A DNA stretch of 64,000 nucleotides, taken from NCBI GenBank assembly GCA_947627465.1, contig CANQWD010000004.1, forward strand, positions 1 to 64,000. The letters run 5' to 3'. A program made the translations under genes and the position numbers. Source of the stretch: an uncultured Clostridia bacterium. Lineage in GTDB: Bacteria; Bacillota; Clostridia; Oscillospirales; Ruminococcaceae. Position 1 is the stretch's first letter. The number at the start of each line of letters is the position of its first letter. The notes under the pieces are model-generated. The model made no database searches. It saw only the letters and a program-made list of their open reading frames with translations, and was not told the origin of the DNA. Shown here piece after piece: positions 42,217 to 50,719 of the stretch.

Positions 42217-43614
42217 TTATTCCGAAGACAACTCTCTGCCCATAAGCACGCCCATAACCGAAGCCATCATAAGCCCGCGCGTCCAGCCGCTGGAGTCGCC
42301 CAGACAGTGCAGTCCCTTGATGTTGGTGTTGAAGTGTTCGTCCATTTTTATGCGGTTGGAGTAGAATTTGAGTTCGGGCGAGTAGAGCAGCGTTTCGTGG
42401 CTTGCAAATCCCGGAACCACCATATCCACCGACTTAATAAAGTTGATGATATTCGTCATGGTGCGGTAGGGAATGGCGGCGGTGATGTCGCCCGCGACCG
42501 CGTCGGGCAGCGTGGGCTTCACGTTCGAAAACGACAATTCTTTGTCCCATGTGCGCTTGCCGTCAAGGATGTCGCCGTAGCGCTGCACGAGAATTTGTCC
42601 GTTGCCGAGCATGTTGCACAATTCGCCGACTTTCTGCGCGTAAGCTATCGGCTGATTAAACGGCACGCTGAAGTTGTGTGAACAAAGTATAGCGAGGTTG
42701 GTGTTGTCGCTTTTCAGTTCTTTAAACGAGTGACCGTTCACGACAGCCAAGCCGTTGTCGTAGTTCTCCTGTGCGACAAATCCGCCGGGATTTTGGCAAA
42801 ATGTGCGGACTTTATTGCGGAACGGCGCGGGATATCCGATAAGCTTCGACTCGTAGAGTACGGAGTTTACTTCCTCCATAATTTCGTTGCGGACTTCCAC
42901 GCGCACGCCGATATCGACCGTGCCCGAGCGGTGTTCTATTTCGTGCGTTTCGCAGATCTTTTGCAGCCAATCCGCGCCTTTTCGTCCTGTCGCGATAACT
43001 ATTTCGTCGCCGAAAATCGTCTGTTCGACTCCGTGGTTATCGGCGATAACAGCGCCCTTGCAGACGTTGTCCTCGACGATTATGTCAAGGCAGGAATGCG
43101 AAAGCAGCACTTCAACGCCATTCTCAAGCAGATATTTTTCAATTCTGCCGTAGAGCTGCTGAGCCATTTCTGTGCCCAAGTGCCGAATGGGGCAGTCTAC
43201 GAGCTTCAAGTTTGCGCTGATGGCTTTCTTGCGTATCTCCCGTATCTTCTCGGGGTTTGAAATGCCCTCGACCCTTGTATCCGCGCCGAATTCAAGGTAA
43301 ATTTTGTCCGTGTACGCAATGGTTTCCATAGCCTTTTGCTCACCGATAAGCTCGGGCAGCAGACCGCCCACCTCGCTTGAAAGCGAGAGTTTTCCGTCCG
43401 AAAAAGCGCCCGCGCCCGAAAACCCCGTTGTGATGTGGCAGTAGGGCTTGCAGTTCATGCATTTTTTCGTTTTGGATTTGGGACAGCTTCTCTGCTCAAC
43501 GGACACGCCTTTTTCCACTATCAATATCTTCTTTTTTGAACCTCGGCGCAGCATTTCGATCGCCGTAAAGATACCGGCAGGACCCGCGCCGACTATTACA
43601 ACGTCATACTTCAT
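42217..43614 (-). CDS. NAD(P)/FAD-dependent oxidoreductase (465 aa)
   Basis: Flavoprotein with an N-terminal dinucleotide-binding motif (DVVIVGAGPAGIFTAIEM, residues 3-20), a cysteine-containing segment (CPKSKTKKCMNCKPYCHIT near 47-65), GAGAFSDGKLSLS near 70 and a C-terminal FAD motif ending GLHCLGDSSGWTRGLMMASV. This matches the group of putative FAD-dependent dehydrogenases related to HI0933/UbiH-like proteins in Firmicutes; the substrate is unknown. Start at the ATG 9 nt after GGAG; a TTG 6 nt earlier is too close. Confidence 0.88.
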   Translation of the reverse strand: MKYDVVIVGAGPAGIFTAIEMLRRGSKKKILIVEKGVSVEQRSCPKSKTKKCMNCKPYCHITTGFSGAGAFSDGKLSLSSEVGGLLPELIGEQKAMETIAYTDKIYLEFGADTRVEGISNPEKIREIRKKAISANLKLVDCPIRHLGTEMAQQLYGRIEKYLLENGVEVLLSHSCLDIIVEDNVCKGAVIADNHGVEQTIFGDEIVIATGRKGADWLQKICETHEIEHRSGTVDIGVRVEVRNEIMEEVNSVLYESKLIGYPAPFRNKVRTFCQNPGGFVAQENYDNGLAVVNGHSFKELKSDNTNLAILCSHNFSVPFNQPIAYAQKVGELCNMLGNGQILVQRYGDILDGKRTWDKELSFSNVKPTLPDAVAGDITAAIPYRTMTNIINFIKSVDMVVPGFASHETLLYSPELKFYSNRIKMDEHFNTNIKGLHCLGDSSGWTRGLMMASVMGVLMGRELSSE

Positions 43615-43639
43615 TATCAATCACTCCAAAATTTTATAT

Positions 43640-44010
43640 TTGCCGCAGACCGCGTTACAATGCGGCTTGCGGATGTGTGTACGAAATAAATGGCTTAGTA
43701 TCGCGGTTTTGTGGTTTGTGTGCTGCTTCCCTAAAGAATAAACGCGACAGCAATGCGCTTTTTAAACACACGAATTTCGGCAAATGGCTTCGTACCGCGA
43801 TTTTTCGGCTCGATATATTTTCGCACAAATCATAAACGCGACAGCAATGCGATTTTTAGATTGGCGGTATATGACAAATGGCTTCGTACCGCGGATTCAC
43901 GGCTCGTTAAGTTTTCGGCTGAAAGCGCAAATGCGATAACAATGCGGTTTTAAAGTGCACAATTTTTAGAGAATGGCTTCATACCGCGGCTTCGCAAAAT
44001 AAATCGACCT
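43640..44010. repeat. Four degenerate ~94-bp direct repeats
   Basis: The motif AATGGCTTcgTACCGCG begins at 43689 (variant), 43783, 43877 and 43972, spacing 94, 94 and 95 bp. Each unit also carries a GCGACAGCAATGCG(n)TTTT segment. Between the two conserved blocks the sequence varies. No credible reading frame is present. The region lies upstream of both divergent genes (43614 and 44276). Confidence 0.8.
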
Positions 44011-44047
44011 AAAGCGCCGACCGAAAGTTACCTGTCATTTATAATGT

Positions 44048-44155
44048 GGGCGTGTTAACAAAGTACACTTTTTGAAAAATCACGTATGTAAAACCGCATT
44101 GTTACGTGGCATTTTTTGACGATTTTCAAAAAAACACCACTTTGTAAACAGCCCC
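44048..44155. mobile_element. 108-bp miniature element with 11-bp target duplication
   Basis: The left end GGGCGTGTTAACAAAGT and inverted right end GGGGCTGTTTACAAAGT match at 14 of 17 positions, with further similarity inwards. ATTTATAATGT flanks it directly on both sides (44037-44047, 44156-44166), an 11-bp target duplication. Its centre TAAAACCGCATTGTTA (44089-44104) is the exact reverse complement of 43937-43952 in the neighbouring 94-bp repeats. Confidence 0.8.
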
Positions 44156-44275
44156 ATTTATAATGTATCACAAATTTCGGAATATGTCAACAGTTTTTTG
44201 AGCGCTATCCGCATTTTTTTTACCGTGAATGAATATATTTTTACAAAATGAAAGTTCAAAGCAAGGAGAAAGAAA

Positions 44276-44959
44276 ATGGAAAATGTTGTAAAAATAACGA
44301 ATGCGGGAGCATTGCCCGTCGAAAATTTACCCGAAGAACCGATCGCGGAGATTGAGACCACGGGCGAGGTCAAGCCCGAGGAACCGCATAACGAAGCCGA
44401 AATTTTCGAGGAAGTCTCTATCGAAAACTCGGACAAGCCGATTGAGCATGTGCGCTCGCCCGAATTGCGGCGGCGCGGCTCGAAACTAATTATGACGTTT
44501 GCGGCGGCGGTCGGAGCGGCAGCGGCGGCGCGGCTGGCGCTCACGGACAGCGCGGCTTTGCAAGCTGTTTCGCAGAGTTTTTCGGGTACGTTCGGGGCGA
44601 TCTTTCTGCGGCAAACGGCGTTCGGCGCTGTGTTTTTAAGCGCGGAGCTGCTCCTCGGATTTTTCGCGCTCGGCGACTTTTTGGTGTGGGCGCTGCCGTT
44701 TTTGTGCGCCTCGGGAACCGTGCTGCGGCTGTTTGCAAACGGCTCTCCAAAGCCGATCGCGGGCAGCGTGATATGCGTCGGCGCGGTGATATTCGGCGCG
44801 GCGTTTTCCGCGGAAATGTCCTCGCTTTTAATGCGGCTGTCGCGCGGCGGCACGGTGCACCTTGGCGAAAGTCCGCGCGCGGCTTTTTCATTTAAGATCT
44901 TGGGGTGTTTTGCCGCAGTGCTTCTCGGAGCGATCTTAACGGCGGCTTTATCAAGTTAA
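44276..44959 (+). CDS. Membrane protein with acidic N-terminal tail (227 aa)
   Basis: An acidic hydrophilic stretch (about 1-65; EEPIAEIETTGEVKPEE) is followed by about five hydrophobic helices (70-225) rich in Ala, Leu and Phe. I do not recognise a family; the topology faintly recalls SpoIIM-like proteins but no motif confirms it. GCAAGGAGAAAGAAA precedes the ATG. Its last 9 bp overlap the convergent phosphodiesterase gene. Confidence 0.7.
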   Translation: MENVVKITNAGALPVENLPEEPIAEIETTGEVKPEEPHNEAEIFEEVSIENSDKPIEHVRSPELRRRGSKLIMTFAAAVGAAAAARLALTDSAALQAVSQSFSGTFGAIFLRQTAFGAVFLSAELLLGFFALGDFLVWALPFLCASGTVLRLFANGSPKPIAGSVICVGAVIFGAAFSAEMSSLLMRLSRGGTVHLGESPRAAFSFKILGCFAAVLLGAILTAALSS

Positions 44960-45496
44960 AACATATTCCGCAAATGTTCCGCCGATCAAGTTCTGCCATG
45001 TGAAAACGCCGTTTTCGTAAAGCAGGCAGCTGTGCGGCGAATTTTCTTTCGGAAGCGCAACAGAACCGCAATTTAAGCAATGTATCCCGTTTGTAAAGTC
45101 CGTTTTCGGGATGTGCGTGTGACCGTTCAGCAGAACCGCGCCCTCTGGCAGCGGCGGCAGATTTTGCGGATTAAAATGATGTCCGTGCGTGAGGAACAAT
45201 TCGCGACCGTCCGCGTAAACAAGCGCGTAATCGGCAAGCACGGGAAAATCCAACACCATTTGGTCGACCTCCGTATCGCAGTTGCCGCGAACGCAAATTA
45301 TCTTGTTTTTAAGCGGATTTAAGAGTTTTATAACTTCTTTCGGCGCGAACCCCTCGGGGAGATCGTTTCGCGGTCCGTGGTACAAAATATCGCCGAGCAG
45401 ACAGAGCTTTTCGGGCTTCTCGCGCTCATAGACCGAAAGCATTTTCTCGCACCACAACGCGCTTCCGTGGATATCGCTCGCAAACATCAGCTTCAT
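44951..45496 (-). CDS. YfcE-type phosphodiesterase (181 aa)
   Basis: Calcineurin-like metallophosphoesterase of the YfcE/MJ0936 family. The metal ligands are visible in FASDIHGS (8-10), GDILYHGP (35-42), VRGNCD (near 70), THGHH (near 103) and NGHTHIP (near 124). YfcE homologues hydrolyse phosphodiesters such as bis-pNPP in vitro; the natural substrate is unknown. The length fits. It is followed by overlap with the convergent membrane-protein gene. Confidence 0.92.
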   Translation of the reverse strand: MKLMFASDIHGSALWCEKMLSVYEREKPEKLCLLGDILYHGPRNDLPEGFAPKEVIKLLNPLKNKIICVRGNCDTEVDQMVLDFPVLADYALVYADGRELFLTHGHHFNPQNLPPLPEGAVLLNGHTHIPKTDFTNGIHCLNCGSVALPKENSPHSCLLYENGVFTWQNLIGGTFAEYVLT

Positions 45497-45505
45497 AATT
45501 ACTCC

Positions 45506-46363
45506 TTAACTGCACTGCAAAATCAGCCAAACGCGGCTGAAATCGCACTTTTGCAAATCCTCGCGGCGAATGTAGAAATAGAGCCGCCCCGAGTCGCCGA
45601 ACATCAGTTCAAAGCCGTCCTCGGCGTCGAAAGAGCTTAACTGAAACAGCAGCTGCCAATCGCGGTTTGCCCACTGTTCTGCTTCCTGTTCATCCTGCGG
45701 GGTGACGTGCGCTTCCCAATCGCTGCCGAGATAGTAACCGCGGTTTACAAGCTCGCACTCTTTTGTCATATTTCCCTGAATGGGGTCTGCCCATCCGAGC
45801 AGCTTTGAACGCCCCTCGATATCGTCCGCTTCCTCTATTCCGAGACTTTCTGCGGCTTCGTCGAACGCGTCCCAATCTTCAATGAGTTTTTCACGCTGAA
45901 GCAGAAAATCCTCGTAACTTTGATAGGATCTTTCGGATTTAGCCGTAAAAGCTATCTCGGGAAAACGATAATATTCTTCCAAATCTTCGGGAAAATCCGC
46001 CGCGTGAAGTTTGCTTTTGTCTTCAAACCAATAAGCCCGGGCGCAGCCGCGGTCTTTCGGGTCAAAGCCCCATTTTTGCGAATCAAGTTCGTAGAAAAAA
46101 GACAGCACGCCCGTTTTGGGGAGCAGGTTATCTTTGTCATATTTGCAAATTTCCTCCAGATCAAACTGCGCCAAAAACGCCAAAGGACGGGAGCTTACTT
46201 CATCTTCAAATCCCTTGCCCTCGTAATACGCCCACTCAAAGTCATCGGGAACGTCGGGCGCACCGCCGAATTTTGTCGCGCCGACTGCCTTGCCGGGTTT
46301 CCCGCCTATTTCAAGCAATATTGAGTTTTTCGCCGATTTTATCAGCTCTTTTTTTATATTCAT
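45506..46363 (-). CDS. YwqG family (DUF1963) protein (285 aa)
   Basis: Matches the DUF1963/YwqG family: GATKFGGAPDVPDDFEW near residue 27, RPLAFLAQFDLEEI near 60, TGVLSFFYELDSQKWGFDP near 83, LLGWADPIQGNM near 187 and LLFQLSSFD further on. Members may be associated with toxin-immunity (SUKH-like) loci in some genomes, but their function is not known. It lies just upstream of the phosphodiesterase gene on the same strand. Confidence 0.88.
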   Translation of the reverse strand: MNIKKELIKSAKNSILLEIGGKPGKAVGATKFGGAPDVPDDFEWAYYEGKGFEDEVSSRPLAFLAQFDLEEICKYDKDNLLPKTGVLSFFYELDSQKWGFDPKDRGCARAYWFEDKSKLHAADFPEDLEEYYRFPEIAFTAKSERSYQSYEDFLLQREKLIEDWDAFDEAAESLGIEEADDIEGRSKLLGWADPIQGNMTKECELVNRGYYLGSDWEAHVTPQDEQEAEQWANRDWQLLFQLSSFDAEDGFELMFGDSGRLYFYIRREDLQKCDFSRVWLILQCS

Positions 46364-46364
46364 A

Positions 46365-46691
46365 TTAACCTCCGATCAACGTTTGGACAAGCTCCACCGC
46401 GAAAACTCCCGCGCAGGCGGCGACTGCGGTAAGCAGCAGACCGCGCTCGAACAGCGACAGCACTACAGCAACGATAAATCCCGCCGCCGCGCTTAAAAGT
46501 CCGTTTGAGCTGTAAAAAACCGCCGGAACGGTCATTGCCGCCAAGACAGCGTAGGGTACGTAATACAAAAAATCCAGCACGAATTTGTTTTTGATTTTTT
46601 TGCGGAACGCGGCGATAGGCAGCATTCTAATAAAGTAGGTTACCAGCGCCATTACCGCGACGCTCGCGAAAAGATAAGCAGAATCACTCAT
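46365..46691 (-). CDS. azlD: AzlD-type branched-chain amino acid export subunit (108 aa)
   Basis: Small protein with four hydrophobic segments, including the AzlD signature YFIRMLPIAAFRKKI (residues 20-34) and FLYYVPYAVLAAMTVPAVFY. With AzlC it forms a two-component exporter of branched-chain amino acids or analogues. It overlaps azlC by 8 bp, as expected for the pair. Confidence 0.9.
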   Translation of the reverse strand: MSDSAYLFASVAVMALVTYFIRMLPIAAFRKKIKNKFVLDFLYYVPYAVLAAMTVPAVFYSSNGLLSAAAGFIVAVVLSLFERGLLLTAVAACAGVFAVELVQTLIGG

Positions 46692-47388
46692 TTGAAGCCG
46701 CCTCCTTTTCGCGCGGGAACAGCAGCGCTCCGAGCGCCGCCGCTATTATCGTGCAGATAATTATGGAAATTCCGCTTGATATCGCGGAGAAGTTTGCCAA
46801 GCAGCAGCTTAAAGCGGCGGCAAAGAGCACCGTAAACAGCACTCCCTTGCTCTTTTTTGCCGGAGGTATTATTATCGCTAGGAACATTCCGTAAATGGCT
46901 ATTCCGAGCGCCGATTTTATCATTTCGGGCAGAACCGCTCCCAGAAACGCTCCAATAGCCGTTCCGCCGCTCCAGAACAGAAACGGCAGCAATTCCAATC
47001 CGTAAATATACCGCGGCGGCAGTTCGCCGCTTTGTCCCGAAGCCACCGCGAAAACCTCGTCCGTTATGCAGAACGCCGTTGTTATTCTGTGGAACAGCGT
47101 GTACTCTTTATTAAGCTTTTGCGACAGCGACAGGCTCATCAGCGCGTAACGCAGATTTATTATAAGCTGCGCCGCCGCCATTTCCGCCAAGCCGCCGTGC
47201 GCCGCGATTATTCCTATCCCCGCGACCTGTCCCGCGCTTGTTACGTTAGTCAGCGAGATGAGTATCGCCGTGATCGGCGGTATTCCCATACTCACCGCCG
47301 TTATCCCGAATGTGAAAGCCACCGACAGATATCCCAGCGCTATCGGAATGCCATCGTTCAATCCGTTCAGAAAACTTAACTTTTTCAT
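46684..47388 (-). CDS. azlC: AzlC-type branched-chain amino acid exporter subunit (234 aa)
   Basis: Polytopic membrane protein with the AzlC start GLNDGIPIALGYLSVAFTFG (residues 8-27) and LINLRYALMSLSLSQKL near 77. It forms an export complex with the downstream AzlD. The ATG follows a purine-rich GAAAGAGGAAAAGGAAG leader, and a perfect promoter lies 44 bp upstream. No Lrp-type regulator is present in the window. Confidence 0.92.
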   Translation of the reverse strand: MKKLSFLNGLNDGIPIALGYLSVAFTFGITAVSMGIPPITAILISLTNVTSAGQVAGIGIIAAHGGLAEMAAAQLIINLRYALMSLSLSQKLNKEYTLFHRITTAFCITDEVFAVASGQSGELPPRYIYGLELLPFLFWSGGTAIGAFLGAVLPEMIKSALGIAIYGMFLAIIIPPAKKSKGVLFTVLFAAALSCCLANFSAISSGISIIICTIIAAALGALLFPREKEAASNE

Positions 47389-47431
47389 TTCCGTTTTCTT
47401 CCTTTTCCTCTTTCCACAATTTTACCCTAAC

Positions 47432-47460
47432 ATTATAACACAATTCCCCCTTTTTTTCAA
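47432..47460 (-). promoter_or_regulatory. Sigma-A promoter of azlCD
   Basis: Minus strand TTGAAA (47455-47460), 17 bp, TATAAT (47432-47437). Confidence 0.75.
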
Positions 47461-47483
47461 GTACAAACCGCCTTTTATTTTTA

Positions 47484-47624
47484 GAGCCTGTTTAGTAACT
47501 CGATGTGCACAGATCGCGCAGCAGATTTTTCGCCGACGTACTTTATGTACTTCAAGAAAAATTGCCTAAGTACGGCGGATAATATGCAAGCGAGATGTGT
47601 GCGGAGAGTTGCTAAACAGGCTCT
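47484..47624. repeat. Family-3 miniature element, intact copy
   Basis: Ends GAGCCTGTTTAGTAACTC and GAGTTGCTAAACAGGCTC are inverted repeats with one mismatch, flanked by TA. The interior holds CGCCGACGTACTTTATGTAC (47530-47549), shared with family 2. It serves as reference for the interrupted copy at 10043-10552. Confidence 0.8.
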
Positions 47625-47644
47625 TATCCGCGTTTCTTTTTTGA

Positions 47645-47733
47645 GGGCGGGGGCGCGAGCGCTCGCCTTGGGAGCGCGTCAGCTTTTCGGTTTGCGGCAC
47701 GACGAAGTCGGGCGAGTGCGAGTGCCCCCGCCC
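47645..47733. repeat. GC-rich inverted repeat before uvrC
   Basis: GGGCGGGGGC (47645-47654) and GCCCCCGCCC (47724-47733) are perfect inverted 10-mers in a stretch (about 47640-47840) clearly richer in G+C than its surroundings. No gene is credible here; it may be a further repeat type or a large RNA hairpin. Confidence 0.5.
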
Positions 47734-47881
47734 AGCTTTTCCGAATGTCCCCGAGGGAAACGCGGCGCAGCCGCGCGACCCGAGGGGGCGTGAGGAAAAG
47801 CCTCCCGGTTTCGCGGCGGCTTTTGGCGGAGCTGAGATCGCGCTCTGTTGACGGGCAAACTCACTTTTTTCAAAATACCCC

Positions 47882-47910
47882 TTGTAATTCTCGACAAAAT
47901 GTGATACAAT
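47882..47910 (+). promoter_or_regulatory. Sigma-A promoter of the uvrC operon
   Basis: TTGTAA (47882-47887), 17 bp, TACAAT (47905-47910), 32 bp before the uvrC start codon. Confidence 0.7.
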
Positions 47911-47942
47911 ATAAGATGTATAGGTTTGAGGAGAGTGAGATA

Positions 47943-49763
47943 ATGAACGAGCGTCTGCCGTATTTGCGGGATAAAGCAAATCATCTTCCGCTTGAACCCG
48001 GCGTGTATCTTATGAAGAACGCCGAGGGCACGATAATTTACGTCGGCAAGGCTAAGGCGCTGAAAAACCGCGTAACAAGCTATTTCCGTTCCAATTCGCA
48101 GCACAACGCGAAAACCATCAAACTTGTGGAGCACATTCACGACTTTGAGTTTATCGTAACGCAGACGGAGCTTGACGCTCTTGTGCTGGAATGCAGCCTG
48201 ATAAAGCTGCACCAGCCGAAATACAACATTCTGCTGAAAGACGACAAGGGATACAACTATATCAAGATATCGCGCGAGGAATATCCGCGCATTACCTATA
48301 CGCTCAATAACAGCGACAAAAACGCGGACTACATCGGTCCGTTTACAAGCGGGTTTACCGTAAAACAGGCGGTCGAGGAAGCCAACACTATCTTCTGTCT
48401 GCCGACCTGCAAGAAAAAATTCCCGCGTGATTTCAACAAAGAGCGCCCGTGTCTTAACCATGACATCAAGCGGTGTATGGGCGTGTGCGAGGGGAAAATT
48501 TCATCGGAGGAATACAAGAAGATCATCGCTGAAGCTATCAAGTATCTTGAGGACGGCAGCAAGACATCCGTCGAGGAGCTTACCGCTCAAATGGAGCAAG
48601 CCGCCGAAAACCTCGAGTTTGAAAGAGCCGCGCGGCTCCGCGACAGAATTGCGGCGATAACAAGGCTTACCGCTCAGCAGAAGATACTCGACTACAAACA
48701 GGAATATGATATCGTGGGAATGGCTGTGAACGTCGGACAGGCGAGTTTCGCCGTGATAAAATACCGCAAGGGCAGACTTGTCGATAAGGAAAACTTCTTT
48801 GTCGGCGATGAATATCAGACAAGCGAAATGCGCCGCGATTTCCTTTTAAGTTATTACACAAAGCAAGAGGATATTCCGAAAGAAATATACGTCGATGAGG
48901 AATTTGACGAAATGGAGCTTTTAACGGAGCTTTTGAGAAGTCAAGCAAATCACGCGGTAAAATTTGTTGTTCCGCACCGCGGCGACGGAATGGCTCAGGT
49001 TTTGCTTGCTCAAAAAAACGCGGGCGAATATCTCGCGCTGCGGGTGGGCAGAACGGCTAAGGAAATTAAGGCTCTCGAGGATTTGAAAATGCTTCTCGGT
49101 TTGGAAAAAGTACCGAACATCATAGAAAGCTACGATATCTCTAATTTTGGCGATACGGGCGTTGTCGGCGGTATGATAGTTTACCGCAACGGCAGACCGT
49201 TCAAGGCGGGTTACAGAAAATTCGCGATAAAAACCGTGGACGGGCAGAACGACTACGCTTGTATGCAGGAAGTTTTAAGGCGGCGAATGACGCGCTATCT
49301 TGACGGCGACGAGAGCTTTATGCCGCTCCCCGACTTGATACTTCTCGACGGCGGCAAAGGGCATATCAGCGCGGTCTCGGAGGTGTTCGACGAACTTAAA
49401 ATTGACGTGCCGCTGTTCGGTCTGGTTAAGGACAGCAAGCACCGCACACGCGCCATAGCCAAAGAGGGCGGCGAGATTGAGATCAAGTCAAACCGTCCGC
49501 TGTTCGCGCTGCTGACTAACATACAAGACGAGGTTCACCGATTTTCGATAACGTTTCAGCGGGTTCGGCACAAGCAGAAAACGTATTCGCTGGAGCTTAC
49601 CGAGGTAAAAGGTATCGGCGAGGCAAAGGTGAAAGCGCTTCTGAAAACGTTCAAGACCAAGGCGGCGATGAAAGACGCTTCTGCCGAGGAACTGCAAAAG
49701 GCGGCTAAGGTGAGCGTGGAAAAGGCGCGGGAGCTTTACGATTTTATACAGGAAAGGTTTTAG
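47943..49763 (+). CDS. uvrC: Excinuclease ABC subunit C (606 aa)
   Basis: Makes the dual incisions of nucleotide excision repair with UvrA and UvrB. GIY-YIG nuclease domain at the N-terminus (PGVYLMKNAEGTIIYVGKAK, residues 20-39), a UVR motif for UvrB binding near 210 (QMEQAAENLEFERAARLRDR), the RNase H-like second nuclease (ESYDISNFGDTGVVGGMIVY near 397), and a C-terminal helix-hairpin-helix (EVKGIGEAKVKALLKTF). The start is the ATG at 47943 after GAGGAG; reading further upstream enters the GC-rich repeat. It opens the run uvrC, unknown, rsmD, coaD. Confidence 0.96.
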   Translation: MNERLPYLRDKANHLPLEPGVYLMKNAEGTIIYVGKAKALKNRVTSYFRSNSQHNAKTIKLVEHIHDFEFIVTQTELDALVLECSLIKLHQPKYNILLKDDKGYNYIKISREEYPRITYTLNNSDKNADYIGPFTSGFTVKQAVEEANTIFCLPTCKKKFPRDFNKERPCLNHDIKRCMGVCEGKISSEEYKKIIAEAIKYLEDGSKTSVEELTAQMEQAAENLEFERAARLRDRIAAITRLTAQQKILDYKQEYDIVGMAVNVGQASFAVIKYRKGRLVDKENFFVGDEYQTSEMRRDFLLSYYTKQEDIPKEIYVDEEFDEMELLTELLRSQANHAVKFVVPHRGDGMAQVLLAQKNAGEYLALRVGRTAKEIKALEDLKMLLGLEKVPNIIESYDISNFGDTGVVGGMIVYRNGRPFKAGYRKFAIKTVDGQNDYACMQEVLRRRMTRYLDGDESFMPLPDLILLDGGKGHISAVSEVFDELKIDVPLFGLVKDSKHRTRAIAKEGGEIEIKSNRPLFALLTNIQDEVHRFSITFQRVRHKQKTYSLELTEVKGIGEAKVKALLKTFKTKAAMKDASAEELQKAAKVSVEKARELYDFIQERF

Positions 49764-49766
49764 CAA

Positions 49767-50159
49767 ATGCATCACGTTGAACCGATGCCTTACGGAATGT
49801 ACCGTGTGGATAAAAAATATCTTGAATATATGAAAAGCCGTCAGCCGAAAATAATGGGCTATGAGGAAACCGACCTTTATTGCGGTCCGGTAATGAACGT
49901 TGACGGGGAGTTTGGATTTTACGTTCCCGTGACATCAATGCCCGAGGGCGGCGACGCCGATAAGCAGCTTTTGTCTTTTATCCACATTTTTAAAATGCTG
50001 CCGTGTTGTGCGAAAGTCCTAACTCCGGATAGGGAGGACACTCCCGAAAGCAGGTATTGCTTAAACAAAGAAAACCGCGGCTTTTTGGAACTTACGGCGA
50101 AAACGATATATGAAACAAGCGAGGAAATGCGCGAGAACGGCGAGTGGGAGGAAAAATGA
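49767..50159 (+). CDS. Protein of unknown function between uvrC and rsmD (130 aa)
   Basis: Soluble acidic protein starting MHHVEPMPYGMYRVDKKYLE, with Tyr/Met-rich N-terminal sequence and a cluster CCAKVLTPDRED near residue 72. No known motif. It is in a tight operon: 3 bp after uvrC and overlapping rsmD by 4 bp (ATGA). Its ribosome binding site lies in the end of uvrC (AGGAAAGG). Confidence 0.75.
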   Translation: MHHVEPMPYGMYRVDKKYLEYMKSRQPKIMGYEETDLYCGPVMNVDGEFGFYVPVTSMPEGGDADKQLLSFIHIFKMLPCCAKVLTPDREDTPESRYCLNKENRGFLELTAKTIYETSEEMRENGEWEEK

Positions 50160-50719
50160 GAGTTATTACGGGAAGCGCGAGAGGGCGCAGACTTATCACG
50201 GTCGAGGGCGCGGACTTGGTTCGTCCTACCACCGACCGCGTGAAAGAAGCGATCTTCAGCGCTATACAGTTTGAGATAGAGGGAAGAACGGTTCTGGACT
50301 TGTTCGCGGGTAGCGGACAGCTCGGCATTGAGGCGTTATCGCGCGGCGCGGCGGAATGTTATTTCGCGGACAGCGCGGCGCAGTCGATCTCCGTCACTCG
50401 CAAAAACGTTGAAAGCACGGGCTTTTCGGAGCAGGCGCATATTGTCAATATGCCGTTTTCGGCGTTTCTGAAATCTGCGCGCGTCAAGTTCGATATCGCG
50501 CTGCTTGACCCGCCCTACGAACGGCGGCTGATACAAAAGGCGCTGCCGCTTTTGATACCGAAAATGAACGACGGCGGCGTAATTCTCTGTGAGCACGAAA
50601 AGGAATGCACGCTTCCCGCAAAAGAGGGCGATTGGAACTTGGTAAAGCTTTTAAAGCACGGCGGCACGAGCGTTTCGATTTACAGAAAGGTTGACGAACA
50701 GGAGAGTGACAGCGAGTGA
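50156..50719 (+). CDS. rsmD: 16S rRNA (guanine966-N2)-methyltransferase (187 aa)
   Basis: SAM-dependent methyltransferase acting on G966 of 16S rRNA. It starts MRVITGSARGRRL, contains the RsmD motif RPTTDRVKEAIFS near residue 22, the SAM site VLDLFAGSGQLGIEALSRGA near 45 and the catalytic LLDPPYE near 118. Start at the ATG overlapping the previous stop, with GGGAGG upstream. rsmD-coaD adjacency is a common clostridial arrangement. Confidence 0.95.
   Translation: MRVITGSARGRRLITVEGADLVRPTTDRVKEAIFSAIQFEIEGRTVLDLFAGSGQLGIEALSRGAAECYFADSAAQSISVTRKNVESTGFSEQAHIVNMPFSAFLKSARVKFDIALLDPPYERRLIQKALPLLIPKMNDGGVILCEHEKECTLPAKEGDWNLVKLLKHGGTSVSIYRKVDEQESDSE

Noticed and set aside
43640-44010. CRISPR array
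   Set aside because: The repeat period of about 94 bp, diverged repeat blocks, long spacers and absence of cas genes do not fit CRISPR.
47745-47942. Longer N-terminus for UvrC
   Set aside because: Upstream codons cross the promoter and the GC-rich repeat; the ATG at 47943 has the ribosome binding site and the family start.
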